From Streptomyces sp. CG 926 (GTDB taxonomy: Bacteria > Actinomycetota > Actinomycetes > Streptomycetales > Streptomycetaceae): a DNA stretch of 64,000 nt. This document shows positions 46,221-55,729 of this stretch, piece after piece. Position numbers and translations under genes: made by a program. Position 1 is the first letter of the stretch; each line of letters opens with the position of its first letter. Below the pieces are notes generated by a model that worked only from the letters and a program-made list of their open reading frames with translations, was not told where the DNA came from and ran no database searches. The stretch spans positions 338,359 to 402,358 of the forward strand of contig NZ_QGGZ01000011.1 of assembly GCF_003148825.1 (NCBI RefSeq). Reading direction: 5' to 3'.

Positions 46221-47855
46221 TCACCGCGGTGGCGGTGGCGGCGGCGGGTTCAAAGGCTTCGGCGGAGGCGGCGGACCTCCCGGCGGGGGAGGCGGAACGA
46301 ACGGTTCCCGGCGGGGCGGCTTCGACGTCCTGGGCGACCTGGGCGACCTGGGCGATCCGGGCGACCAGGGCGGGACGCCGGTCACGGTCACGTCCCAGGA
46401 GCCGTCCGCCTCCCCGCCCCCCGCGGGCCGCGGACCACCGGGCGGGGGCCCGCCGTACGGTCCGGCACCGGAGTACGGGGCCGTGGGCGCCCCGGGACCC
46501 GGCCACCCCGGTACGGGCCACCCGGGTGCGGGCCCCGGCGCGCCGGCCGACCGGGGCAGGGCCGACCGCCCCCGGGGAACCAGGGCCGCACCCGCCGCAC
46601 CGGCCACCGCCCCCCAGAGCGCGCCCAGCAGCAGCGCGTACAGCACGTCCCCGCGCAGCTCCACCCCCGCGTCCACCGCGTCCACACCCGGCACCGCGAG
46701 CGAGGCTCCCGCTGAGAAGCCCGTCAGCCACACCAGCACCGCCAGGGCCACCCCGGTGGCGGCCGACAGCCGCGCCGCGCACCCCAGGACCCCGCGCGCC
46801 GGTGTCCGTACGGCCGCCAGTACGCCCGCGTAGAGCAGCAGCACGGCCGCCCCCGCGACCAGCAGCCAGATCCGTCCGTCGTACTCCGCCAGGCGGGCCA
46901 CCGTCACCGGATCCCGCGCGGGCCCCGCCACCAGATCGTCCAGCGGATCGGGCAGCAACCGGGCCGGAGCCCCGGTGACCTGGCCGCGGACCGGCACGAA
47001 CAGCCCCGACAGCACCCCCAGCCAGCTCCCGTTCGGCGCCCCCAACAGGGCTCCGCCCAGCACCCGACGGGGGTGGTCGTCGCCCAGCGCCGCCCACACC
47101 GCCGCGGCCCACCCCGCCGCCACCGCGACCAGCAGCATCGCCACCACCGCCGAGACCACCGGACGCAGCCGGGCCGCCGTGGCCGGCCCGCGCCGCGAGA
47201 CCAGCAGCGCGAGCGCCAGTACGGCGAGCACCCAGAGCCCCGCGCCCAGCAGGGTCGGCCCCAGCTCCACCGAGAACCCCACCCGGGTCCGGGTCTCGAT
47301 CAGGTCCCCGACGCGGTCCGGGAGCAGCCCGCCGATGTCGCCGATCCCCGGGATCTCGACCTTCGCGGGGGTCCTCGGCAGCGGCAGCGTCCCGTCGAGC
47401 GTGACCGCGTCGTGCCCGGCCCACGCCAGTGCGCCCGCCGTCGCGACGAACAGTGCCGCGAGGACCGCCACCCTGGCCGCCGTCTCCCCGTGGCCCGCCC
47501 CGGCCCGCAGCGAACGCAGGAACAACAGCGCCAGGACCAGCGCTCCGGCCAGTGACACCCCCAAGGGCATCACGTCCAGGGAGGTTTCGGCGCCCGCGCC
47601 GGTGACTCCGAGGACCGAGACGTCACCGGAGGGGGTCACGGTTCCACCGACCGCGAGGACCACGGCGGCGGCCGTCATCGCGCCGAGCGAGCCTTCCGTG
47701 GCACCGGCGTCGGTACCGGCGGCGGCACCGAAGGCCGCGGCGTCGGCGCCCAGCAGGTGCAGCCCGACTCCGGCCACTCCCGCCATCACGATCAGGGACC
47801 AGCCCACGGTGGCGACGGCGGACAGCAGCACGTCCCCCCAACGGATGCGGCGCAT
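46221..47855 (-). CDS. streptophobe-family multi-pass membrane protein
   Basis: The 544-residue protein has about ten membrane helices (first about residues 10-33 in WGDVLLSAVATVGWSLIVMA) and a long C-terminal proline-rich cytoplasmic tail (about 460-544). A tail stretch at the DNA level repeats the unit GGGCGACCT (SPRSPRSPR in protein). I recall such proteins as the streptophobe family, of unknown function and limited to Streptomyces relatives. Nothing else links it to a pathway. Confidence 0.75.
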   Translation of the reverse strand: MRRIRWGDVLLSAVATVGWSLIVMAGVAGVGLHLLGADAAAFGAAAGTDAGATEGSLGAMTAAAVVLAVGGTVTPSGDVSVLGVTGAGAETSLDVMPLGVSLAGALVLALLFLRSLRAGAGHGETAARVAVLAALFVATAGALAWAGHDAVTLDGTLPLPRTPAKVEIPGIGDIGGLLPDRVGDLIETRTRVGFSVELGPTLLGAGLWVLAVLALALLVSRRGPATAARLRPVVSAVVAMLLVAVAAGWAAAVWAALGDDHPRRVLGGALLGAPNGSWLGVLSGLFVPVRGQVTGAPARLLPDPLDDLVAGPARDPVTVARLAEYDGRIWLLVAGAAVLLLYAGVLAAVRTPARGVLGCAARLSAATGVALAVLVWLTGFSAGASLAVPGVDAVDAGVELRGDVLYALLLGALWGAVAGAAGAALVPRGRSALPRSAGAPGPAPGWPVPGWPGPGAPTAPYSGAGPYGGPPPGGPRPAGGGEADGSWDVTVTGVPPWSPGSPRSPRSPRTSKPPRREPFVPPPPPGGPPPPPKPLNPPPPPPPR

Positions 47856-48087
47856 ACGGTGAACCCCCGATGCCTACCGAGCGGTACGCGACGGGACCAC
47901 CGGGCGAGAAGTCCCGTATCTCACTCTCCGGGTGACTTTCGACCCCGTCAACGGGCAGTCGTAGACGCCCCGGCAAGGCCCGGATTCCACATACGGCTGT
48001 AGGCCTGAAATAGTTCCCCCGGATGTTCGCCATCCCTAGACTCCCTGACGTCATGGGGGATTCTCGGGGGACTTAAGTGGGGCTGGA

Positions 48088-50637
48088 GTGCCGGAACTCG
48101 TACTGGAATTGAATGGAAGGACCTGGACGCTCGATCCGTCCAGGTCGTACTCGCTGGGGCGTGACCCCCAGGGAGACGTGGTGATCGACGATGCCCGGGT
48201 GTCGTGGCGGCATGCCACCATCACCTGGAACGGCCGGGGTTGGGGCATCGAGGACCACGGCAGCACCAACGGCACCTACGTGCACGGGGCCAGGGTCCAG
48301 CAGACCGAGCTCGTGCCCGGCACGCCGGTCCACCTGGGCAACGCGACGGACGGCCCGCGGCTGAATCTGAGCACCGTCGGAGCCGCTGCGCCGCAGCCGG
48401 CCGTGGCGCAGCAGGCACAGCAGGCACAGCAGGCCCCGGCCCAGGCGTACGCCCAGCCGCAGGCCCCGGCCTACCAGGTCCCGCAGCAGCAGCCCCAGCA
48501 GCAGGCCTGGGAACAGCAGCAGCACGCGCAGCAGCCGCCTCAGCAGCAGCAGGTCCACCTCCCGCACCAGCAGGGCGCCGCGGCTCCCCACCTGGCGCAG
48601 GGCGGGGCCCCGGCCTACGGGGACCGCAGCCCGACGACGTTCCACCAGCTCTCGCTGGGCCACGTCATGCGGATCGGCCGTGCGCTGGAGAACGAGCTGG
48701 TGGTCTCCGACCTCCAGGTCTCCCGCCACCACGCCGAGTTCCGCTCGATGCCCGGCGGCCGCTTCGAGATCCACGACCTCGGCAGCCACAACGGCACCTA
48801 CGTCAACGGTCAGCCGCTGGCGAAGTCCGGCACCGCGCTGCTCGGCCCGAACGACATCGTCGGCGTCGGCCACTCGACGTTCCGGATCGTCGGCGACCGC
48901 CTCGAGGAGTTCGTCGACACCGGCGAGGTCTCCTTCTCGGCCCGCCACCTCACGGTCACGGTCGACGGCGGCAAGCAGATCCTCAAGGACGTCACCTTCG
49001 GCGTCCCGGAGAAGTCGCTGATCGGCGTCATCGGACCCTCGGGCTCCGGTAAGTCCACCCTGCTCAAGGCGCTGACCGGCTACCGGCCCGCCGACCAGGG
49101 CGACGTCCTCTACGACAACCGCAACCTGTACAAGCAGTTCGCGGAGCTCCGCCAGCGCATCGGCCTGGTCCCGCAGGACGACATCCTGCACAAGGAGCTG
49201 CGCGTCCGTACGGCCCTGAAGTACGCGGCCAAGCTCCGCTTCCCCGGCGACACCGCCGAGTCCGAGCGCGCCGCCCGTATCGACGAGGTGCTGCGCGAGC
49301 TCAAGCTCGACATCCACAAGGACAAGAAGATCACCGCGCTCTCGGGTGGTCAGCGCAAGCGCGTGTCCGTGGCCCTGGAGCTGCTCACCAAGCCGTCGCT
49401 GATCTTCCTGGACGAGCCGACCTCGGGCCTCGACCCGGGCATGGACCGCGACGTCATGCAGCTGCTGCGCGGCCTCGCCGACGACGGCCGCACGGTCCTC
49501 GTCGTCACCCACTCGGTCGCCGAGCTGGCCATCTGCGACAAGCTGCTGGTCATGGCCCCGGGCGGGTCGGTCGCGTACTTCGGTCCGCCGGACGAGGCGC
49601 TGAACTTCTTCGGCTACACCACGTGGGCGGACGTGTTCTCGGCCTTCGAGAACTACCGTGACTACGACTGGGCCGGCCGCTGGAAGGGCTCCCAGCACTA
49701 CCAGCTCTACGCCGCCGACATCGACGCGGTCGCCCCGCAGTCCGTCGCGATGCCTCCGGCCCAGCACATGCGCCCGACCAAGCCGCAGGGCTGGGGCTCG
49801 CAGCTGTGGACGCTGATGCGCCGCTACGTCTCGGTGATCGCGTCGGACGTGGGCTTCCTGGCGCTGATGGTGCTCCTGCCCGCGGTCCTGGGCGTGGTCT
49901 CCACGGTGATCCCCGCGAAGTTCGGTCTCGCGCCGCCCGTCGCGCCGTCCCGCTTCAACGGCGACGCCGGCACGATCATGCTGATCCTCGCGGTCGGCAT
50001 GTGCTTCTCGGGCGCCGCCAACTCGGTCCGAGAGTTGATCAAGGAACGGGTCATCTACGAGCGAGAACGCGCGACGGGCCTGTACCGCTCCGCGTACCTC
50101 ATGTCGAAGGTGATCGTCCTCGGTGTCATCACGGCCATCCAGGGCGTGATCATCTGCGCGATCGGCTTCTTCCCGCGCGACCTGCCCGCCGAGGGCCTGA
50201 TCATGCCGCCGGCCGTCGAGATCTGCCTGTCGGTCATCGCGCTCGGCTTCACCTCGATGATGTTCGGCCTGGTGATCTCCTCGCTGGTGAAGACCGCCGA
50301 GAAGACCATGCCGCTGCTGGTCATGTTCGCGATCGTCCAGGTCGTCTTCACCGGCATCCTCTTCCAGGTGTACGACTCCCCGGGCCTGGAGCAGTTCGCC
50401 TGGCTGATGCCGTCCCGCTGGGCCATCGCCGCCGCCGGCACCACGCTGAACCTCGGCAAGCTCATGCCGCCGTGGGACGCGGAGAACCCGACGAACACCG
50501 ACCCGCTCTGGGACGCCACGATCGGGCAGTGGAGCCTGAACATCACCATCCTGCTGCTCATCGGCGTCGCCTGCGGCTTCGCGGTGCAGCGCCTGCTGCG
50601 CCGCCACGAGCCCGAGGTCATGCGCGCGGGCAAGTAG
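48088..50637 (+). CDS. FHA-FHA-ABC transporter (Rv1747-like, ABC-G type)
   Basis: The 849-residue protein has two FHA domains (SLGRDPQGDVVIDDARVSWRHA about 22-43; IGRALENELVVSDLQVSRHHA about 195-215), each followed by GSTNGTYV or GSHNGTYV, joined by a Gln-rich linker (about 93-170). An ABC ATPase follows (GPSGSGKST about 315; LSGGQRKRVSVALELL; IFLDEPTSGLDP), then six membrane helices of an ABC-2 exporter. This is the plan of M. tuberculosis Rv1747, controlled by phospho-Thr binding of FHA. A Ser/Thr kinase partner is expected but not present here. Confidence 0.93.
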   Translation: MPELVLELNGRTWTLDPSRSYSLGRDPQGDVVIDDARVSWRHATITWNGRGWGIEDHGSTNGTYVHGARVQQTELVPGTPVHLGNATDGPRLNLSTVGAAAPQPAVAQQAQQAQQAPAQAYAQPQAPAYQVPQQQPQQQAWEQQQHAQQPPQQQQVHLPHQQGAAAPHLAQGGAPAYGDRSPTTFHQLSLGHVMRIGRALENELVVSDLQVSRHHAEFRSMPGGRFEIHDLGSHNGTYVNGQPLAKSGTALLGPNDIVGVGHSTFRIVGDRLEEFVDTGEVSFSARHLTVTVDGGKQILKDVTFGVPEKSLIGVIGPSGSGKSTLLKALTGYRPADQGDVLYDNRNLYKQFAELRQRIGLVPQDDILHKELRVRTALKYAAKLRFPGDTAESERAARIDEVLRELKLDIHKDKKITALSGGQRKRVSVALELLTKPSLIFLDEPTSGLDPGMDRDVMQLLRGLADDGRTVLVVTHSVAELAICDKLLVMAPGGSVAYFGPPDEALNFFGYTTWADVFSAFENYRDYDWAGRWKGSQHYQLYAADIDAVAPQSVAMPPAQHMRPTKPQGWGSQLWTLMRRYVSVIASDVGFLALMVLLPAVLGVVSTVIPAKFGLAPPVAPSRFNGDAGTIMLILAVGMCFSGAANSVRELIKERVIYERERATGLYRSAYLMSKVIVLGVITAIQGVIICAIGFFPRDLPAEGLIMPPAVEICLSVIALGFTSMMFGLVISSLVKTAEKTMPLLVMFAIVQVVFTGILFQVYDSPGLEQFAWLMPSRWAIAAAGTTLNLGKLMPPWDAENPTNTDPLWDATIGQWSLNITILLLIGVACGFAVQRLLRRHEPEVMRAGK

Positions 50638-50682
50638 GACCCGGGCGCGCGGGCGGCAGGACCGCTCGCGCGCACGACGAAC

Positions 50683-50724
50683 GCCTCAGGGCGGCATCCG
50701 GAAGTCCGGGTGCCGCCCTGAGGC
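50683..50724. terminator. bidirectional terminator between the FHA-ABC gene and the SLT gene
   Basis: A perfect 14-bp stem, GCCTCAGGGCGGCA and its complement, closes on a 14-nt loop, between convergent genes. Confidence 0.9.
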
Positions 50725-50751
50725 GCATGGGGGGTTTGGGTACGTCAGGGC

Positions 50752-51432
50752 CTAGTAGGCGCTGTTGACGTTGTCCATGGAGCCGTAGCGGTCGGCCGCG
50801 TAGTTGCAGGCGGCGACGATGTTGGCGACCGGGTCGTACTGGTCGAACTTGGTGCCCTTGACGTGGTACGCCTTGAAGGTCGGAAGGATGACCTGGAGCA
50901 GACCCTTGCTGGGGATGCCGTTCTGGGCGTTGATGTCCCAGTTGTTGATCGCCATCGGGTTACCGCTGGACTCGCGCATGACGTTCTTGTGGATTCCGGC
51001 GTAGGTGCCCGGAATGCCCTCCTTCTTCATGATGAAGAGGGCTTCCTTGATCCAGCCGTCGAGGTTGTTCGCGAAGACCGGGGTGCGGGCGGCGGAGCGG
51101 CTGGCGGCAGCCTTCTGCTCGCGGGCCTTCTTCGCGGCGGCCTCGGCCTTGGCCTTCGCGTCGGCGTCGGCCTTGATCTTGGCGGCGGCCTTGGCGTTCG
51201 CCTGGGAGATGACGTTCTGCGCGGAGAGGTGGCCCTGCAGCGTCTTCGTCTGCGCGCCACCGACGGCCTGGGTCCAGGCGACGGGGGCGGCGTTGACCGT
51301 CTGGACCTCGGCGGCGCCGGCCGGTGCGAGGGAGAAGGCGACGGCGGCGGCGCTCAGGGTGGCGACACCGGCGATGGACAGCTTGTGTGCCTTCGTCAGA
51401 CGACTGTGACCGGGGATACGGGAAGCAGACAT
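50752..51432 (-). CDS. secreted SLT-type lytic transglycosylase
   Basis: The 226-residue protein has a signal peptide (HKLSIAGVATLSAAAVAFS ending APAGAAE), an Ala/Lys-rich coiled-coil-like region (about 80-110) and an SLT domain. The SLT catalytic Glu is in NVMRESSGNPMAINNWD and the GLLQV and ACNYAADRYGS segments are present. It cleaves peptidoglycan. The ATG has GAAGAGG about 10 nt upstream. The gap 51433-51714 holds a hairpin; I see no ydaO/c-di-AMP-type riboswitch there. Confidence 0.87.
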   Translation of the reverse strand: MSASRIPGHSRLTKAHKLSIAGVATLSAAAVAFSLAPAGAAEVQTVNAAPVAWTQAVGGAQTKTLQGHLSAQNVISQANAKAAAKIKADADAKAKAEAAAKKAREQKAAASRSAARTPVFANNLDGWIKEALFIMKKEGIPGTYAGIHKNVMRESSGNPMAINNWDINAQNGIPSKGLLQVILPTFKAYHVKGTKFDQYDPVANIVAACNYAADRYGSMDNVNSAY

Positions 51433-51585
51433 GGCGGGGCAACCTCTTCGAATAGCGGGAGTCGCAGGAAGGCGCTTTGTGGATCCGGGGATCCGCGGTG
51501 CTGTGCGACGGGAGCAATTCTTAGCGGCGGCAAAATCCTGTGGCAAAGGTGTGACGTACGATCCTGCTTAGTGGATCACGCGCGG

Positions 51586-51615
51586 GCGCCGAGGCCCGAT
51601 TTCAGGCCTCGGCGC
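51586..51615 (-). terminator. hairpin after the QueA-like gene
   Basis: GCGCCGAGGCC pairs perfectly with GGCCTCGGCGC around an 8-nt loop, and TAGTGGA/TCCACTA lie further out. No T-run follows on the minus strand. Confidence 0.55.
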
Positions 51616-51714
51616 TAGGTGGGACAGCACTGACAGGGTCTTTATCCGTCCACTAGGCGACTTCGTAAGTGATGTGGGTCCTATGTGCGGGGTCACATCG
51701 GACATGTACCGGTT

Positions 51715-52887
51715 TCACCGTGCGTTGCTAGAGCAATGCATATGGTCACGGCTCTCATCCTTGAGTAGCAGATGGACGTCCCCGAACTCGTGCCAAAGGC
51801 AGAGTCGGGCCCGTGCCTCGGCGTACCCGAGCCGTACCGCGGCCCGCCCTGCGACCGCCTCCAGCATCAGCAGATGGGACGCCTCGGGCTCGTGCAGCCC
51901 GGTCAGCAGCCCGTCCACCACCCGTACCCCGCGCTCGGGGGTCACCACCAGATCGGTCCACCCGGCCGCCGGGCGCACCCGCCCCCGCGCGTCCGCCGCC
52001 GACTCCAGGGCCCGCACCGCCGTGGTCCCCACCGCGATGACCCGTCCGCCGGCGGCTCGCGCGGCGTTCACCAGCCCCGCCGTCGTGGCGGACACCTCGT
52101 ACCGCTCCGGGTACGGCGGCTCGTGCGCCTCCTGCGATGCCACCCCCGTGTGCAGGACGAGCGGGGCGAACTGCACCCCCCGGCTCACCAGCCGCGCCAC
52201 CAGCTCCGCCGTGAAGGGTCGGCCCGCGCTCGGCATCTCCGCCGAGCCCGCCCCGTCGGCGGCCGGCTCCGCGAACACCGTCTGATAGGCCGAGAGCGGC
52301 TGGTCCCGCTGCGTGTACGCGTACCGGATCGGCCGCCCGTAGGCCCGCAGCAGCGCCGGTACCCCGTCCGCCGCGGGGGAGGGCCGGGCCGAGGCTCGCG
52401 CCGAGGGCGGCGACGAGGGCCCGGCCGAGGCTCGCGCCCACCACAATCGGTCCGCGTCCGCCGCCAAGGGCTCCTCCAAGGTCAGCCGATACCCGCCCGG
52501 CAGCTCCAGCGCCGCCCCGGCCGGCCCCCCGGCGCGTCGCCGGGTCGTCCCGTCACCGGCCGGCTCGCGCAGCTCCACCGCCCAGCGGCCGTCGTCGCCA
52601 CGGGTCGAGAAGTGCACCACCAGGTCCTCGCCGCCCAGCCGGGCGTCCACGGCGGCCGCCAGTGTGGCGGAGGTGTTCACCACCAGTACGTCCCCGGCCC
52701 GCAGCAGCCCCGGCAGCTCCCGGAAGGCGTGCAGCGACACCTGCTCGCAGCCCCGGGACACCAGGAGCCGTACATCGTCGCGCCCCCGCCCGGGCCCCCG
52801 CTGCTCGGCCGGAATGCGGGCCAGCAATTGTGGCGGTATGTCCGTTATATATAGGGCCTCCTCTCGGAGGGCCCGCTCGCCGCTCAC
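51715..52887 (-). CDS. divergent QueA-like protein (SAM:tRNA ribosyltransferase-isomerase family)
   Basis: The 390-residue protein follows the QueA fold: GDVLVVNTSATL, YQTVFAEP, GVQFAPLVLHTGV, GGRVIAVGTTAVRALESAA and VVDGLLTGLHEPEASHLLMLEA. Conserved QueA signatures are changed: AGLHFT reads SAGRPFT, and NFHLPxS reads GLHEPEAS. It may be a paralogue with another role. No other queuosine gene is in the window. The GTG overlaps the stop of the upstream SDR gene, so both are one operon. Confidence 0.8.
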   Translation of the reverse strand: MSGERALREEALYITDIPPQLLARIPAEQRGPGRGRDDVRLLVSRGCEQVSLHAFRELPGLLRAGDVLVVNTSATLAAAVDARLGGEDLVVHFSTRGDDGRWAVELREPAGDGTTRRRAGGPAGAALELPGGYRLTLEEPLAADADRLWWARASAGPSSPPSARASARPSPAADGVPALLRAYGRPIRYAYTQRDQPLSAYQTVFAEPAADGAGSAEMPSAGRPFTAELVARLVSRGVQFAPLVLHTGVASQEAHEPPYPERYEVSATTAGLVNAARAAGGRVIAVGTTAVRALESAADARGRVRPAAGWTDLVVTPERGVRVVDGLLTGLHEPEASHLLMLEAVAGRAAVRLGYAEARARLCLWHEFGDVHLLLKDESRDHMHCSSNAR

Positions 52888-53603
52888 CGCCCGGCCTCCG
52901 CATCGGCCTCCGCCGCCAGCTCCGGCGCCGTGTACCGCCCGCTCGGCAGCCCCCGCTCCACCAGCCGCAGCAGCACCGGAGCCACCTCCTCCGGTGTCGG
53001 CAGCCCCGTCAGGTCCTCGCCCGGCTCGGCCGCCGCCATCATCCGCGTCCGCATCGACCCCGGATCGGCCCACCACACCCGCAGTCCCGGCTCCTCCACC
53101 GCCAGCACGGCCGACATCAGGTCCCCCGCCGCCTTGGTCGCCCCGTACGCCCCCCACGTCGCGTACGCCACCACCGCCGCGTCCGAGCTGATGTTCAGCA
53201 CCGCCCCGGCCCGCGCCGCCCGCAACAGCGGCAGCCCCTCCTGGACCAGCCCCAGCGGCCCCACCACATTGACCTCGAAGGCCTCCCGCAACCCGTCCAG
53301 CGCGTGCTCGGCCAGCGGCACCAACGGCTCGGCCCCGAGCACCCCCGCGTTGTTCACCAGCAGGTCCAGCCCGCCCAGCTCCCGCGCCGCCGCCACCAGC
53401 GCCGCCCGGTGCGCCGCCGAGGACACGTCCCCGGCCACCGCCACCACCCGGGCCCCGCCCGCCCGCGCAGACCCCGCCGCGGCCTCCTCCAGCGCCGCCG
53501 CACCCCGCGCGCTCAGCACCAGGTCCCAGCCCCGCGCCGCCAGCTCCCCGGCCAGTGCCCGGCCGAGCCCCCTGGACGCCCCCGTCACGATCGCCACCGA
53601 CAT
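52884..53603 (-). CDS. SDR-family oxidoreductase
   Basis: The 239-residue SDR has VTGASRGLGRALAGEL (about 6-21), LVNNAGVLG, NISSDAAVVAYATWGAYGATKAAGDL with Tyr-x-x-x-Lys (YGATK), and a DPGSMRTRM segment after it. GAGGG lies 7 nt before the ATG. It overlaps the QueA-like gene by 4 nt. The substrate is unknown. The gap 53604-53760 to the kinase gene shows only promoter-type sequence. Confidence 0.88.
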   Translation of the reverse strand: MSVAIVTGASRGLGRALAGELAARGWDLVLSARGAAALEEAAAGSARAGGARVVAVAGDVSSAAHRAALVAAARELGGLDLLVNNAGVLGAEPLVPLAEHALDGLREAFEVNVVGPLGLVQEGLPLLRAARAGAVLNISSDAAVVAYATWGAYGATKAAGDLMSAVLAVEEPGLRVWWADPGSMRTRMMAAAEPGEDLTGLPTPEEVAPVLLRLVERGLPSGRYTAPELAAEADAEAGR

Positions 53604-53760
53604 GACAGCACCCTCACCTTCCGTACCGATCAGCAGATGCCCCCAACCTAGGAACGGCCCACCCCCCACCGCGTCGGCCACGAGCCCCACCCCGGCAGGG
53701 CCCTTCGACCTACGTCCACGGCCCGATCCCGCAGGTCAAGGCCGCGGGTACGGTGAGCCC

Positions 53761-54924
53761 ATGACCGGTAGCACCCCGCACGGCGGGCCCCCCAGCGGCC
53801 TGGCCGCCGTGAGCACCGCCCTGCTCGCCATGAGCCGCCGCCTGGAGGTCCGCGACGTCCTGCGCACGATCGTCGTCTCCGCCCGCGAGCTCCTGGACGC
53901 CGAATACGCGGCCCTGGGCGTCCCGGACGACCACGGCGGCTTCGCCCAGTTCGTCGTGGACGGCATCAGCCCCGAGCAGTGGCGCCGCATCGGCCCGCTG
54001 CCCCGCCAGCACGGCATCCTCGCCGCGATGCTCCACGAGGGCGGCCCCGAGCGCCTGGCCGACGTACGCCAGGACCCGCGCTTCGAGGGCTGGCCGGCCG
54101 CCCACCCGGAGATGTCCGACTTCCTCGGCATGCCCGTGCGCGACGGCGAGGAGACCCTCGGCGCCCTCTTCCTCGCGAACAAGCGCGGCGGGTCCCCGGG
54201 CGGCCGCGAGGGCTTCACCGACGAGGACCAGGAACTCCTCTCCCTCCTCGCCCAGCACGCGGCCATCGCGCTCACCAACGCCCATCTCTACGAACGCAGC
54301 CGCGAGCTCACCATCGCCGAGGAACGCTCCCGGCTCGCCCACGAGCTGCACGACGCCGTCAGCCAGAAGCTCTTCTCGCTCCGCCTCACCGCCCAGGCCG
54401 CCGCCGCCCTCGTCGACCGCGACCCGGCCCGGGCCAAGGACGAGCTCCAGCAGGTGGCCGCCCTGGCCGCGGAGGCCGCCGACGAACTGCGCGCCGCCGT
54501 GACCGAGCTGCGCCCGGCCGCCCTGGACGAGGACGGGCTGGTCGCCACCTTGCGTACGCACGTCCACGTGCTCGACCGCGCCCACACCGCGCACGTCACC
54601 TTCACCTGCGAGGGCGTACGGGCCCTGCCCGCGACCCAGGAGGAAGCGCTGCTCCGCGTCGCGCAGGAGGCCCTGCACAACGCCCTGCGCCACTCGGAGG
54701 GCGACCGCGTCGAGGTGACACTGGCCCGGACGCCCGCCGGGGGAGCGGTCCTCACGGTCCTCGACACCGGCAAGGGATTCGACCCCCAGGTGGTCCGCCG
54801 GGCGGGCCGTCATCTGGGCCTGGTCTCCATGCGCGACCGCGCGAGCGGCGTCGGCGGCCGGCTCACCGTGCACTCGGAGCCCGGTCGGGGCACCACGATC
54901 GAGATGGAGGTCCCCGGTGGCTGA
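53761..54924 (+). CDS. GAF-domain sensor histidine kinase (NarL-type)
   Basis: The 387-residue protein is cytoplasmic: a GAF domain (about 15-175; ELLDAEYAALGVPDDHGGF, GALFLANKRG), a HisKA_3 dimerisation domain with the phosphorylated histidine in RLAHELHDAVSQKLFSLRL (about 195-200) and a HATPase_c domain (AQEALHNALRHS, LDTGKGFDP, GLVSMRDRA). TACGGT lies 6 nt before the ATG, suggesting a leaderless mRNA. Its last 8 nt overlap the response-regulator gene. The signal is unknown. Confidence 0.93.
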   Translation: MTGSTPHGGPPSGLAAVSTALLAMSRRLEVRDVLRTIVVSARELLDAEYAALGVPDDHGGFAQFVVDGISPEQWRRIGPLPRQHGILAAMLHEGGPERLADVRQDPRFEGWPAAHPEMSDFLGMPVRDGEETLGALFLANKRGGSPGGREGFTDEDQELLSLLAQHAAIALTNAHLYERSRELTIAEERSRLAHELHDAVSQKLFSLRLTAQAAAALVDRDPARAKDELQQVAALAAEAADELRAAVTELRPAALDEDGLVATLRTHVHVLDRAHTAHVTFTCEGVRALPATQEEALLRVAQEALHNALRHSEGDRVEVTLARTPAGGAVLTVLDTGKGFDPQVVRRAGRHLGLVSMRDRASGVGGRLTVHSEPGRGTTIEMEVPGG

Positions 54925-55579
54925 GCACACCGGCCGCGGCGGCAGCGGCATTCGGGTACTGCTGGTCGACGACCACCAGGTGGTCCGGCGGGGCCTGCGC
55001 ACCTTCCTGGAGGTCCAGGAGGACATCGAGGTGGTCGGTGAGGCCTCCGACGGCGAGGAGGGCATCGCCCGCGCCGAGGAGCTGCGGCCCGACGTGATCC
55101 TGATGGACATCAAAATGCCGGGCACCGACGGCATCGAGGCGCTGCGCAGGCTGCGCGAGCTGGCGAATCCGGCGCGGGTGCTGATCGTCACCAGCTTCAC
55201 GGAGCAGCGGACCGTGGTCCCCGCCCTGCGGGCCGGCGCGGCCGGCTACGTCTACAAGGACATCGATCCGGAGGCGCTGGCCGGAGCCATCCGCTCGGTC
55301 CACGCGGGCCACGTGCTCCTCCAGCCGGAGGTGGCCCTGGCCCTGCTCTCCCAGGAGGACCAAGGCGCCCCGGCGGGCCGGCCCGGCTCGCTGACCGACC
55401 GCGAACGCGAGGTCCTGGGCCTGATCGCCGACGGGCGCTCCAACCGCGAGATCGCCCGCGCCCTGGTGCTGTCCGAGAAGACGGTCAAGACCCACGTCTC
55501 GAACATCCTGATGAAGTTGGACCTTTCCGATCGGACCCAGGCCGCATTGTGGGCGGTCAGGCACGGAATCGCGGAGTGA
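54917..55579 (+). CDS. NarL/FixJ-family response regulator
   Basis: The 220-residue protein has a receiver domain (VLLVDDHQVVRRGL; phospho-acceptor Asp about 62-63 in VILMDIKMPG; Thr in VTSFTEQ; Lys in YVYKDI) and a C-terminal LuxR helix-turn-helix (LTDREREVLGLIADGRSNREIARALVLSEKTVKTHVSNIL, about 154-195). The GTG overlaps the kinase gene, so the pair is coupled. The chaplin gene lies 150 bp downstream; a regulatory link is only suggested by position. Confidence 0.95.
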   Translation: MAEHTGRGGSGIRVLLVDDHQVVRRGLRTFLEVQEDIEVVGEASDGEEGIARAEELRPDVILMDIKMPGTDGIEALRRLRELANPARVLIVTSFTEQRTVVPALRAGAAGYVYKDIDPEALAGAIRSVHAGHVLLQPEVALALLSQEDQGAPAGRPGSLTDREREVLGLIADGRSNREIARALVLSEKTVKTHVSNILMKLDLSDRTQAALWAVRHGIAE

Positions 55580-55729
55580 ATCGACAGTAAATCGGACCGT
55601 CTCGTTCCGGACTGAGATTCATACGGTCGGGTGTATGTAGCCCACATGGCGTATCCCGAGCGTGGGCCGGCCGTTCTTCCATGCGTGCCGCGACGGCTGG
55701 TCGCGGCAGACGTACTGGAGGACGAGAAC

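Noticed and set aside
48073..50607. Minus-strand frame of more than 800 codons under the FHA-ABC gene
   Set aside because: Asp/Val/Arg-rich shadow; the plus-strand protein has complete FHA and ABC motifs.
51433..51714. ydaO-type c-di-AMP riboswitch before the transglycosylase gene
   Set aside because: Expected conserved strands are not visible; only a simple hairpin is present.
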